Of a stretch of 64,000 bases of DNA, positions 25,752-33,318 are shown one piece after another (within the stretch, counting starts at the first letter, position 1; the number at the start of each line of letters is the position of its first letter). A program made the position numbers and the translations under genes. A model generated the notes under the pieces. That model was not told where the DNA came from, did not search any database, and saw only the letters and a list, made by a program, of their open reading frames with translations. This stretch comes from VBAS01 sp964444975 (GTDB lineage Bacteria > Bacteroidota > Bacteroidia > Chitinophagales > Chitinophagaceae), in NCBI GenBank assembly GCA_964444975.1, contig CAYUJD010000004.1:31892-95891 (forward strand), given 5' to 3'.

Positions 25752-27548
25752 ATGAAATATAAATCCTGCTTTGTTTTTCTCACCTGTTGTTTATTTTTCA
25801 CTTTTATTTCAACGGCGCAAAAAAGCTCCCTTGTGTATACCGTAAAAATGGAAAACCCCGAGTGGCATTTTTTCCAGGTAGAGCTGGTTTGCAGCGGCAT
25901 TAAAAAGGATGTCATTGATTTCAAAATGCCGGTATGGACACCCGGCTATTACCAGCGGATGGATTATGCAAAAAATGTAAAAAACTTCAGGGCCACCGAT
26001 GCCGCCGGACGTGAATTGAAATGGGAAAAAACTGCCGGCAACAGCTGGCGGGTTTTCAGCAACAACATTTCCCCGGTAAAACTTATTTATGAAATAAAAA
26101 CAGAAAGGGCCTTTGTTGCTTCCCCTTACCTTGATGAAAACCGGGGCTATATTTTACCCGCCGGTGTTTTTTTTCATATTGATAAAATGATCAGCCACCC
26201 GGTGCAGGTCAAAGTGGTGCCAGCCAATGAATGGAACCGGGTAGCTACCGGTCTTGATTCGGTGAGCGGAAAAAAATTTACTTACACGGCTCCTGATTTC
26301 GATATCCTGTACGACAGCCCGCTGCTGGCCGGCAATCTGGAAGAATTGCCAGCTTTTAAAGTGCGGGGTGTCACGCACCGTTTTATCGGTTACAGGCTGG
26401 GCGAATTTGACCGGGCAAATTTTATGATTGACCTGAAAAAAATTGTAGATGAATCGGTAAAAATTTTCGGGCACATCCCCTACAAACACTACACATTTAT
26501 TGCCATCGGGCCGGGCGCCGGCGGCATCGAACACCTGAACAACACAACATTCAGTTTTAACGGTAACGGTTTAAACAACCGGGAAAATTATATCCGAACG
26601 CTTCATTTCCTGGCGCATGAATATTTTCATCATTATAATGTAAAGCGGGTACGACCTGTGGAGCTCGGCCCCTTTGATTACGACAACGGTAGCCGCACCC
26701 GTATGCTCTGGCTTTCTGAAGGTTTTACAGTGTATTACGAATACCTGGTGGTGCGCCGCGCCGGCATTTCTACCGATGAAGAATTGTTTGAAGCACTGCG
26801 CAGCAACATTGTAGCAGTTGAAAATAAACCCGGCCGTCTTTACCAGACGCTGGAGCAGGCAAGTTACGATACCTGGAGCGACGGACCCTTTGGCCGTACC
26901 GGCGACGAAGTGAACAAAACAATCTCTTACTACGATAAAGGTCCGGCCGTGGGTTTGCTTTTTGATTTTAAAATCCGGCAGGTTACGGAAAATAAAAAAT
27001 CGCTGGATGATGTGATGCGATTACTTTACCAGGAGTATTACCAGAAAAAGAAAAGAGGATTTACCGATGAGGAACTGCGCAAAGCATTTGAAACCGTTGC
27101 CGGCTCTTTCATTGCCCAGGAGTTTGAATTTGTAACCACCACCCGGCAGCCAGATTATTCTGCTTACCTGGCTTACGCAGGCTTGCATATTGATACTGCC
27201 CTGAAAGAAATACCGGGTGCCTGGGCAGGGTTTACTGTAAGGGATAGAGATGACAGCTTGTTCATCGCTTCAGTGGAGTGGGAATCGCCGGCCTGGATAG
27301 CTGAAATAAGACGAGGACAGGCGCTGCTGCAGGTGAACAAAACAAAAGCAACAGGCACACAGGTCAATCAAATAATTTCAGCAGCCAAACCCGGCGAAAA
27401 AATCATACTCACCGTATCAGTAAACAATACTTCCACGTCAAAAGAAATAATTCTGGGTACAAAAACAGAACGAACTTTCGCCATCACTCCCCTGCCCAAC
27501 CCCGCCCCGCTGCAAAAACAAATACTGGAAAGCTGGCTGAAAGGATAA
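25752..27548 (+). CDS. M61 glycyl-aminopeptidase-like metallopeptidase with PDZ domain
   Basis: The 598-residue protein starts at MKYKSCFVFLTCCLFF with a signal peptide ending near STAQ. It has the family's N-terminal beta domain, the GAGGIEHLNN exopeptidase loop (about residues 255-264) and the zinc motif HEYFHHYNV (about residues 296-304). The downstream Glu is in WLSEGFTVYYEYL. A C-terminal PDZ-like domain ends with GQALLQVNKTKA. It should be a periplasmic or outer-membrane-facing aminopeptidase. The longer upstream frame overlaps the dienelactone hydrolase gene and is not used. Confidence 0.93.
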   Translation: MKYKSCFVFLTCCLFFTFISTAQKSSLVYTVKMENPEWHFFQVELVCSGIKKDVIDFKMPVWTPGYYQRMDYAKNVKNFRATDAAGRELKWEKTAGNSWRVFSNNISPVKLIYEIKTERAFVASPYLDENRGYILPAGVFFHIDKMISHPVQVKVVPANEWNRVATGLDSVSGKKFTYTAPDFDILYDSPLLAGNLEELPAFKVRGVTHRFIGYRLGEFDRANFMIDLKKIVDESVKIFGHIPYKHYTFIAIGPGAGGIEHLNNTTFSFNGNGLNNRENYIRTLHFLAHEYFHHYNVKRVRPVELGPFDYDNGSRTRMLWLSEGFTVYYEYLVVRRAGISTDEELFEALRSNIVAVENKPGRLYQTLEQASYDTWSDGPFGRTGDEVNKTISYYDKGPAVGLLFDFKIRQVTENKKSLDDVMRLLYQEYYQKKKRGFTDEELRKAFETVAGSFIAQEFEFVTTTRQPDYSAYLAYAGLHIDTALKEIPGAWAGFTVRDRDDSLFIASVEWESPAWIAEIRRGQALLQVNKTKATGTQVNQIISAAKPGEKIILTVSVNNTSTSKEIILGTKTERTFAITPLPNPAPLQKQILESWLKG

Positions 27549-27581
27549 GACCCTTATCTTTAAAGCGTAAACAACTCCCTT

Positions 27582-29222
27582 ATGTGGATCTTCCAGGTTG
27601 CACGGTTTTTTAGAAATATGTACAGGCTGATAGTGATTATTTACATCATCCTGAAACATGTGGCAAAAAACTGGATGTACAATACATGGATGCGGCGCAT
27701 CTTTGATCCCAAGGGTAAAAAACTTACCAGCCGGGCAGAGCAACTGAGGCAGACCATTGAAGAGCTCGGCCCCACCTTTATCAAGTTCGGCCAGATAATT
27801 GCCGACCGGCCCGACCTGGCATCGGATCACCTGCGGGAAGAATTGAAAAAACTCCAATCGGCCGCAAGACCCATGGATGATGACCTTGCCATCAGCCTGA
27901 TTGAAACCGAACTTGGCGATACCATCGAACAGGTTTTTCTTCATCTCGACCGTAAACACCTCGCTTCGGCTTCCATTGCCCAGGTGTATACCGGTGTGCT
28001 GAAAAGCGGCGAAAGAGTGGCCATCAAAGTGCAGCGGCCAAACATCAAACACAAAATTGAAATTGACCTCGTGCTGATGAAGATACTTGCCAGGCAAGTG
28101 GTAAAATCATACCCCGGCCTGGCCAGTTTCAACATCATTGGCTTTGTGGAAGACTTTGGCGAAAACCTGATGAAGGAGCTCGACTTTACCAACGAAGCCT
28201 CCAACATGCTGCGGTTTGCCGATATGTTCAAAGACGATCCCCGCTGCTACATACCGAAAGTTTTTACCGGGTACAGCCGGCAGCGGCTGCTGGTGATGGA
28301 ATTTGTGGAAGGGATGCGCCCGGATGATATGGAAGGATTGAGAACAGCCGGTTACGACACACAAGTGATTGCCGAAAACGGAACGCATATAGTTTTAAAA
28401 ATGATTCTTCGTCATGGGTTCTTTCATGCCGATCCCCATCCCGGCAATATTTTTATCCGGGGCGACAACCAGATTGTTTTGCTCGATCACGGCATGGCGG
28501 CCAGCATGAAGCCCCGCCAGATACAGGCGCTGATTGATTTTATGCTCGGCTTTTCAAGAAATGACCCGCACCGCATTGCCAAATCCATACTGAGTCTTTG
28601 CGAAATCCAGTATTTCCATGAACTGGAAGACCTCGAATTCCGCCTGGGTGAAATAATTAAAAAGTACAGCTACATGAGTTATGAACAGGTGGATATTTCC
28701 GCCATCATGACCGAGGCGTTTAAAGTGATTACCCGCTACGGGCTGCGGGTGCCCAGCAACCTGTTTACACTGATAAAATCGCTTGCCACCATTCAGAAGT
28801 TTGCAGAACATCTTGAAGCAAACGTTTCTATTGCCAGCATGATAAGGCCCTATGCCACGGAAAAAATAAAAGAACGGTTCAGCTGGGATGCCATTGTAAA
28901 AACGGTGATGGACTCGGCCGAAGATTACATTTACCTGGTAAGCAAACTGCCGAAGGATGTGAAGGAGGTAGTGGGTAAAATGAAAGACGGCATTATCAAA
29001 CACGAGGTCAATTTCAGCGAAGACAGTTTTACCAACAAGGCCTTTCGAATGAACATCAACCGGCTGGCTTTTGTTTTCATCATCGGGTTGATGCTGATCT
29101 GCTCCACCCTGCTGATGATACACATGCGGGACAAACAAGTCATCCGCATTTTCTTTTACACCACTCTTGTCATTACGGCTATCACTGCTTTGCGGCTGCT
29201 GGCAAAAACAAGATTCAGTTAG
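27582..29222 (+). CDS. ABC1/AarF/UbiB family atypical kinase
   Basis: The 546-residue protein matches the UbiB-type protein-kinase-like family. It has the KxGQ motif in GPTFIKFGQIIADRPD (about residues 66-81) and the Ala-rich loop ASASIAQVYTGVL. The catalytic region HGFFHADPHPGNIFI is followed by the metal-binding QIVLLDHGMAA. Two C-terminal membrane segments (about 495-540) anchor it. The family supports quinone biosynthesis or lipid homeostasis; in a menaquinone-using Bacteroidota the exact role is unclear. It is separated from the peptidase gene by 33 bases. Confidence 0.93.
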   Translation: MWIFQVARFFRNMYRLIVIIYIILKHVAKNWMYNTWMRRIFDPKGKKLTSRAEQLRQTIEELGPTFIKFGQIIADRPDLASDHLREELKKLQSAARPMDDDLAISLIETELGDTIEQVFLHLDRKHLASASIAQVYTGVLKSGERVAIKVQRPNIKHKIEIDLVLMKILARQVVKSYPGLASFNIIGFVEDFGENLMKELDFTNEASNMLRFADMFKDDPRCYIPKVFTGYSRQRLLVMEFVEGMRPDDMEGLRTAGYDTQVIAENGTHIVLKMILRHGFFHADPHPGNIFIRGDNQIVLLDHGMAASMKPRQIQALIDFMLGFSRNDPHRIAKSILSLCEIQYFHELEDLEFRLGEIIKKYSYMSYEQVDISAIMTEAFKVITRYGLRVPSNLFTLIKSLATIQKFAEHLEANVSIASMIRPYATEKIKERFSWDAIVKTVMDSAEDYIYLVSKLPKDVKEVVGKMKDGIIKHEVNFSEDSFTNKAFRMNINRLAFVFIIGLMLICSTLLMIHMRDKQVIRIFFYTTLVITAITALRLLAKTRFS

Positions 29223-29234
29223 CAGGGGAAAAAA

Positions 29235-29289
29235 TTATCGCACTATGCCATTCACCCTGAACAGCAATACCAGTGTGCCCGCATATCTT
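29235..29289 (-). pseudogene. 3' stump of a paralogue of the lipoprotein gene at 31903-32421
   Basis: Read on the minus strand these bases encode RYAGTLVLLFRVNGIVR and a TAA. The gene at 31903-32421 ends RYAGTLVLLFRVNGMVK. 36 bases (29254-29289 and 31922-31957) are identical, while the last codons differ, so this is the tail of a diverged second copy rather than a simple target duplication. Everything upstream of these 17 codons has been lost or replaced by the beta-lactamase island. Confidence 0.75.
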
Positions 29290-29521
29290 CACGTCTTTGT
29301 TGGAGTGCAGCCTGTCTTGCGGAAGGCGTACCGACAAAACGGAATGAGGAATAGCCTAACCGGGATTGAATTAAATTTGAAAGACCACAATATCTTTAGT
29401 TCGGTTCGTTGATGGGCTATACGCTTGCCAGCGCCTCACAGCAACGAAGGCGTACTTCGGAGTTGAAGGTGGCGATTAACAAAGGCAAAAGACAACATTT
29501 ACAATTAAATCAAAAATAAAT
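29290..29521. repeat. Island spacer A: hairpin-forming repeat upstream of the beta-lactamase gene
   Basis: This non-coding stretch from about 29298 to 29490 is an imperfect direct repeat of spacer B (30588-30781). 49 bases are identical (29334-29382 and 30626-30674), and matching ends read CCTCACAGCAACGA and TTCGGAGTTGAA. Its left part, GTTGGAGTGCAGCC to GGCGTACCGAC, is one of four related fold-back sequences in the island. The short frame that runs through it is conserved in spacer B but has no coding character. Confidence 0.7.
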
Positions 29522-30439
29522 ATGACAAGACTTGTTCAATTGACAGCTTTACTTTTATTATTTCTAACAAGTTGCCAGACTTCTAAAAAAAATAAGACTG
29601 ATTTGCTACGAAGCAAAATAGAGCAAATCGTGTCCGGCAAAAACGCAGTGGTCGGAGTTTCAATCATTGGTGATAGCGGCAAAGACAGCATTTCTTTATA
29701 CGGAGATAGACGTTTTCCTATGCAAAGCGTTTTTAAATTTCATATAGCATTAGCCGTCTTGTCGGAAATTGACAAAGGAAAACTTTCATTAGACCGGAAA
29801 ATAGACATAAATAAAAATGAACTTTTGCCCGAAGATTTTTGGAGTCCACTAAGAGACGAAAATCCGAACGGTGGGAGTTTTACTATTGAAAAGCTAATTC
29901 AATATTCTGTTTCTCACAGCGACAATACTGCTTGCGATGTTTTAATACGACTTATTGGAACACCTAATTCAGTTGAAGAATATATTAAAAAGACAGGCAT
30001 CCAGGATATACAAATTACATACAATGAAGAAGAAATGCAGGCGAAGTGGGAAAATATGTTCCAAAATTGGACTACACCGAAAGCCGCAAGTGAGACTCTT
30101 AAAGTGTTTTACGAGAATAAAACCAACTTACTTTCAAAAGCCAGTTACGAATTTTTCTGGAAAACTAATAAAGAGACAACAACAGGGAAAAACCGAATAA
30201 AAGGACAGTTGCCCGAAGGAACAATTGTTGCTCACAAGACAGGTTGGTCAGGGACAAATAAAGAAACAGGAATCACTGCGGCTGTAAACAATATTGGAAT
30301 TGTCTTTTTGCCAAACGGAAAGTATTTTATAATTAGTGTTTTTGTAAGTGAATCAAAAGAAAGTTTTGACACGAACGAGAAAATTATTGCTGACATCGCA
30401 AAAGCAACTTATGACTTTTACACCACAACGACTAAATAG
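29522..30439 (+). CDS. Class A (subclass A2-like) serine beta-lactamase, predicted lipoprotein
   Basis: The 305-residue enzyme carries the full class A set. Ser69 is in SVFK, SDN is at 133-135, a Glu-rich omega loop NEEEMQ at about 168-173 plausibly holds the general-base Glu, and KTG is at 239-241. The PMQSVFKFHIAL helix and the NWTTPKAA segment resemble subclass A2 enzymes found in Bacteroidota (CfxA/CepA/PER-like). The signal peptide ends in a lipobox (FLTSC, Cys at 18), so it is probably membrane-anchored. The gene is much more AT-rich than its neighbours and lies between repeated spacers, pointing to transfer. Substrate range cannot be inferred. Confidence 0.93.
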   Translation: MTRLVQLTALLLLFLTSCQTSKKNKTDLLRSKIEQIVSGKNAVVGVSIIGDSGKDSISLYGDRRFPMQSVFKFHIALAVLSEIDKGKLSLDRKIDINKNELLPEDFWSPLRDENPNGGSFTIEKLIQYSVSHSDNTACDVLIRLIGTPNSVEEYIKKTGIQDIQITYNEEEMQAKWENMFQNWTTPKAASETLKVFYENKTNLLSKASYEFFWKTNKETTTGKNRIKGQLPEGTIVAHKTGWSGTNKETGITAAVNNIGIVFLPNGKYFIISVFVSESKESFDTNEKIIADIAKATYDFYTTTTK

Positions 30440-30791
30440 AAAAACTGCCGCCAGTCGGGTAGGCGGCCTCACCGCTTGCGGCGATTAGGTGCGCCTTTCA
30501 CAGCACTGTATCCCGATAGCTATCGGGAGGCCGCGAATACAGCGGTTCATTATACCCCTGTTGGCAGCTTCAAGAAAGAAGCACGCCTTTGTTGAAATGC
30601 AGCCTTGCTTGCAGGTGGCGTTCCAACAAAACGGAATGAGGAATAGCCTAACCGGGATTGAATTAAATTTGAAAAGCCAGGTTATCTTTAGTTCGGTTCG
30701 TTGGTGGGCTATGCACATACCTACGCCTCACAGCAACGATGGCGTGCTTCGGAGTTGAAAGTGGCGAGCAACAAAGGCAGAAACTTCTACC
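30440..30791. repeat. Island spacer B: 352-base non-coding repeat region
   Basis: No gene is supported here. The left part holds GC-rich fold-backs (GCCGCCAGTC..GGTAGGCGG and CCGCTTGCGG) and the 18-base palindrome at 30511-30528. From 30555 a 33-base unit (CCCCTGTTGGCAGCTTCAAG and on) recurs at 31489, 31531 and about 31762. From 30588 to 30781 the sequence parallels spacer A. The part GTTGAAATGCAGCC to GGTGGCGTTCCAAC can pair over about 11 bases with one bulge. Confidence 0.7.
30511..30528. repeat. Perfect 18-base palindrome TCCCGATAGCTATCGGGA
   Basis: Self-complementary over all 18 bases. The identical sequence occurs once more in the window at 60811-60828, inside the signal-peptide coding region of another gene. 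Confidence 0.85.
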
Positions 30792-31478
30792 ATGATGAAA
30801 ATAATAGTATTCATCTTATTGATTGTCTTTATTGGGTCATGCGATAAAAGAGAGGACCCTATCAATAGGATCAATAAAAAATTGAAAATCGATAGTACAG
30901 GAGTTTTGCGGAAAGATGTTCCTGAATTCTATAATGATTCAACTCCTTACTGGGGATACGCACAGATGACAAGGAATAGATTTGGATTGCCTTCTATAGA
31001 GAATGGCAGAGAGGTGTTTGAAATAAGGATTTTGGAGGACCTTGAAGGGGGGAGAATACTTTTGCGAATAAGGTATCAGGGCAGTACATGGATCGCAGAA
31101 AATTATATCTACCGTCCTTTTTCTACTGATGGTCAGACTATTGACTCAATAGTTGTAAATTATGTTAACCTTGGACCGCCAAAGTCCGGATGGAATAAAC
31201 TAATAAATAAATTAATTGACAAAGGAATACTGGATTTTAAAGATGAATTAAGTTTCCCGGGACCTCAAATTATAATAGACAGAACACCTAAAATAGTTGA
31301 AATTGCCGCAAAAAACTATTATAAATATTATACTTTACAATACGATAAAACTCAAATCATGAACATATCGGATGATGCTAAATCCATGGCCAGAATTATT
31401 GATTTAATAAGAAAAGAATTTCCCGAGATAAAGTCTCAGATTAATAAGTTTGAAAAAGATAGCAATGCATCCAATTAG
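30792..31478 (+). CDS. Unrecognised lipoprotein in the beta-lactamase island
   Basis: The 228-residue protein begins with a signal peptide and lipobox (FIGSC, Cys at about 17). The mature part is polar and AT-rich in codon use, with YWGYAQMTRNRFGLPS, a beta-rich IRILEDLEGGRILLRIRYQGS region and a Lys-rich C-terminal helix. No family is recognised. The two-base separation between spacer B's repeated end and the start codon mirrors the beta-lactamase gene, as if both were cassettes of the same kind. A link to antibiotic tolerance is not supported by the sequence itself. Confidence 0.75.
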   Translation: MMKIIVFILLIVFIGSCDKREDPINRINKKLKIDSTGVLRKDVPEFYNDSTPYWGYAQMTRNRFGLPSIENGREVFEIRILEDLEGGRILLRIRYQGSTWIAENYIYRPFSTDGQTIDSIVVNYVNLGPPKSGWNKLINKLIDKGILDFKDELSFPGPQIIIDRTPKIVEIAAKNYYKYYTLQYDKTQIMNISDDAKSMARIIDLIRKEFPEIKSQINKFEKDSNASN

Positions 31479-31902
31479 CATTTTTATGCCCCTGTTGGTA
31501 GCTTCAAGAAAGCAGCATGCCTATGTTATGCCCCCGTTGGCAGCTTCAGGTAAGCAGCACACCACTGTTGCGTATGTAACCCAGTCTATGCATGAGGCGT
31601 ACCCATAACTGAAGCAGGAAAAATCTTATCAAAATCTTCAGTTCCATCGGGGTGTCCTGCTTATCATTGCATAAAAGGAAAGCTGTCTACGAGGGGTCTG
31701 CCAGCGGGGCCAAAGTGCGAAGGGCGACCCCTCGGTATAAGAAATTCATAAAAAAATATTTGCCTCAGTTGGTAGATCGCAAGAAAGCAGCACGCCGCTG
31801 TTGCGTATGCAGCCCAGCCTTTGAGGGAGGCGTACCCATAACTGAAGCGGGAAAAATATTATCAAAATCTTCAACAACGATAGTATGATGCCGGAGTAAA
31901 AA
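31479..31902. repeat. Island spacer C: 424-base non-coding region of nested repeats
   Basis: No gene is supported. The 33-base CCCCTGTTGG unit occurs at 31489-31521, 31531-31563 and, diverged, 31762-31796. A unit of about 47 bases, beginning GAGGCGTACCCATAACTGAA and continuing to AAAATCTTCA, occurs near 31594 and again near 31826. GTTGCGTATGCAGCC and GGCGTACCCATAAC can fold back on each other. GAGGGGTC (31691) and GACCCCTC (31726) form a separate stem extended by GCC/GGC after a bulge. Confidence 0.7.
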
Positions 31903-32421
31903 TCATTTTACCATCCCGTTTACCCTGAACAGCAATACCAGTGTGCCCGCATATCTTTCCCTGTAAAATTGCTTGCGGATAATATTGTTGAAAATAGAAG
32001 TGGCAATCCAGATAATAGCGTCGTTCCTGTTGTCGGTTATTTTCATAGCCAGCGGCACCAGGTAATCGTACGCTTCCAGTTGCTGCAGTTTCCTGTCCTG
32101 CTCGTAAATCCACAAAGTGTAGGTATAATTTTTTTTGTCAAATTCTGCTTCATTAATCCGCCTGTCGGAATAGGAAATAAAAACTGAGGACGTAGGTACA
32201 CCTCGTTTTTTCAGTCCTTCACGCACCAGGGGTATCACATCATCCATAATATGCTGCGTGGCCGAATTGCCATTGGCAACAATCAGCAGCGAGTCCACAC
32301 GGGGGTAGGGCTGGTTGGCAGATGTTCTTTGCTGAATGAAAACACCATCTTCCAGCTTTTTCATGGCATTGCAACCGCAAAGCAGGACAACCACGACAGG
32401 TATCAGGCAATACTGTTTCAT
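31903..32421 (-). CDS. Lipoprotein of unknown function
   Basis: The 172-residue lipoprotein starts at MKQYCLIPVVVVLLCGC, lipobox Cys at 17; the longer frame from 32610 crosses the divergent promoter region and is not used. The mature part (RVDSLLIVANGNSATQHIMDDVIPLVREGLKKRG and a C-terminal IWIATSIFNNIIRK helix) suggests an alpha/beta domain of the sort found in DUF4136-like lipoproteins, but I cannot assign it firmly. Its C-terminal 12 codons are duplicated at 29254-29289, marking the far edge of the beta-lactamase island. Confidence 0.72.
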   Translation of the reverse strand: MKQYCLIPVVVVLLCGCNAMKKLEDGVFIQQRTSANQPYPRVDSLLIVANGNSATQHIMDDVIPLVREGLKKRGVPTSSVFISYSDRRINEAEFDKKNYTYTLWIYEQDRKLQQLEAYDYLVPLAMKITDNRNDAIIWIATSIFNNIIRKQFYRERYAGTLVLLFRVNGMVK

Positions 32422-32635
32422 TGCTGTCTGATTAAAGTTAAAGAAAAATACGCTGCTGAAATTAATACGGCAATTACCTGTATCCGGTTGCCGAAGCTGA
32501 AAGAAAATTTTATTTGCCGGGTAAATAATAGTGCTTACTTTTAAAAATCCGCATTGCTTCCGCCTTCTGAATCCTGTAAATCCTGCTCTGTCAAAACCAG
32601 GAATCACCATTTTTTTAACTCAAAACAAAAAACTT

Positions 32636-33187
32636 ATGAAGCGAATTCTTTCCGGAGTCCTCATCTCCGTATTCATGTTTGCATGCAGTAATGAAAAAAA
32701 CGAAGAAAAACCGGCCACAGCAACTTCCTCTGATACACCAAAAAATGCAGATGAACTGATGGTAATGAGTGAAACTGATGGCGTAAAAAATGGATTGATG
32801 GCGTTTTCAAAAGGTGATATTGATGGTATGACGGCAGACTATGCAGATGATGCCAGGCAACTATGGTCAAGCGGCGACAGCCTGGTTGGCAAAAAGGCCA
32901 TACAGGATTATTACAAGGGGCGCTGGCAAATCATTGATTCGCTGAATTTTTCAGAATTTATTTTAGTTCCGCTGAAAGTAAATATGCAGCAATCGCAATA
33001 TGCGCCAACAGGCAAATGGGTGCTTGCATGGTCATTAGCCCATGTTAAATATAAAAACAGCAAAAAACTGGATTTCTGGGTACATAGTGTATATCACTAC
33101 AATGATGCAGGCAAAGTTGATTTTATTGGGCAATACCTGGACCGGCACCCGATAATGGAAGCTACTAAGGATTTAATGCCGAAATAA
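32636..33187 (+). CDS. NTF2-like (SnoaL/ketosteroid-isomerase fold) lipoprotein
   Basis: The 183-residue protein starts at MKRILSGVLISVFMFAC, lipobox Cys at 17, followed by a Lys/Glu/Thr-rich linker. The C-terminal 120 residues fit an NTF2-like cone: GLMAFSKGDIDGMTADYADDARQL, GKKAIQDYYKGRW and a strand ending YHYNDAGKVDFIGQYLD. Members bind small ligands or act as isomerases, and no catalytic pair can be fixed here. The gene is divergent from the unknown lipoprotein across about 215 bases and ends just before a strong terminator. Confidence 0.8.
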   Translation: MKRILSGVLISVFMFACSNEKNEEKPATATSSDTPKNADELMVMSETDGVKNGLMAFSKGDIDGMTADYADDARQLWSSGDSLVGKKAIQDYYKGRWQIIDSLNFSEFILVPLKVNMQQSQYAPTGKWVLAWSLAHVKYKNSKKLDFWVHSVYHYNDAGKVDFIGQYLDRHPIMEATKDLMPK

Positions 33188-33196
33188 AACAAACCG

Positions 33197-33221
33197 ACCC
33201 CGCCCCGGCGGGGTTTTTTTT
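33197..33221 (+). terminator. Rho-independent terminator after the NTF2-like gene
   Basis: CCCCGCC and GGCGGGG arms, followed by eight T. Confidence 0.85.
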
Positions 33222-33318
33222 AGCCCTTCGTTTTTTTTCCTGTCCTGTTGATTTCAATTACTCCGGTATTAGAAAAAAACTCCTATTTTTAAGCATTGAG
33301 AACCAAAACTAAACTCTG

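Noticed and set aside
29167..29412. Short frames with a shared MRNSLTGIELNLK sequence in spacers A and B (also 30489-30758)
   Set aside because: The shared peptide results from the 49-base DNA repeat; sequence outside that block drifts without preserving codons, so no coding selection is visible.
31652..31888. A 78-codon frame inside spacer C
   Set aside because: It runs through repeated fold-back DNA, has an Arg/Lys/Cys-rich random-looking composition and no start signal; the repeats explain the openness.
29254..31957. The 36-base direct repeat as a simple transposition target duplication
   Set aside because: Both copies extend into in-frame but different final codons, which fits two diverged paralogue ends better than a duplicated target.
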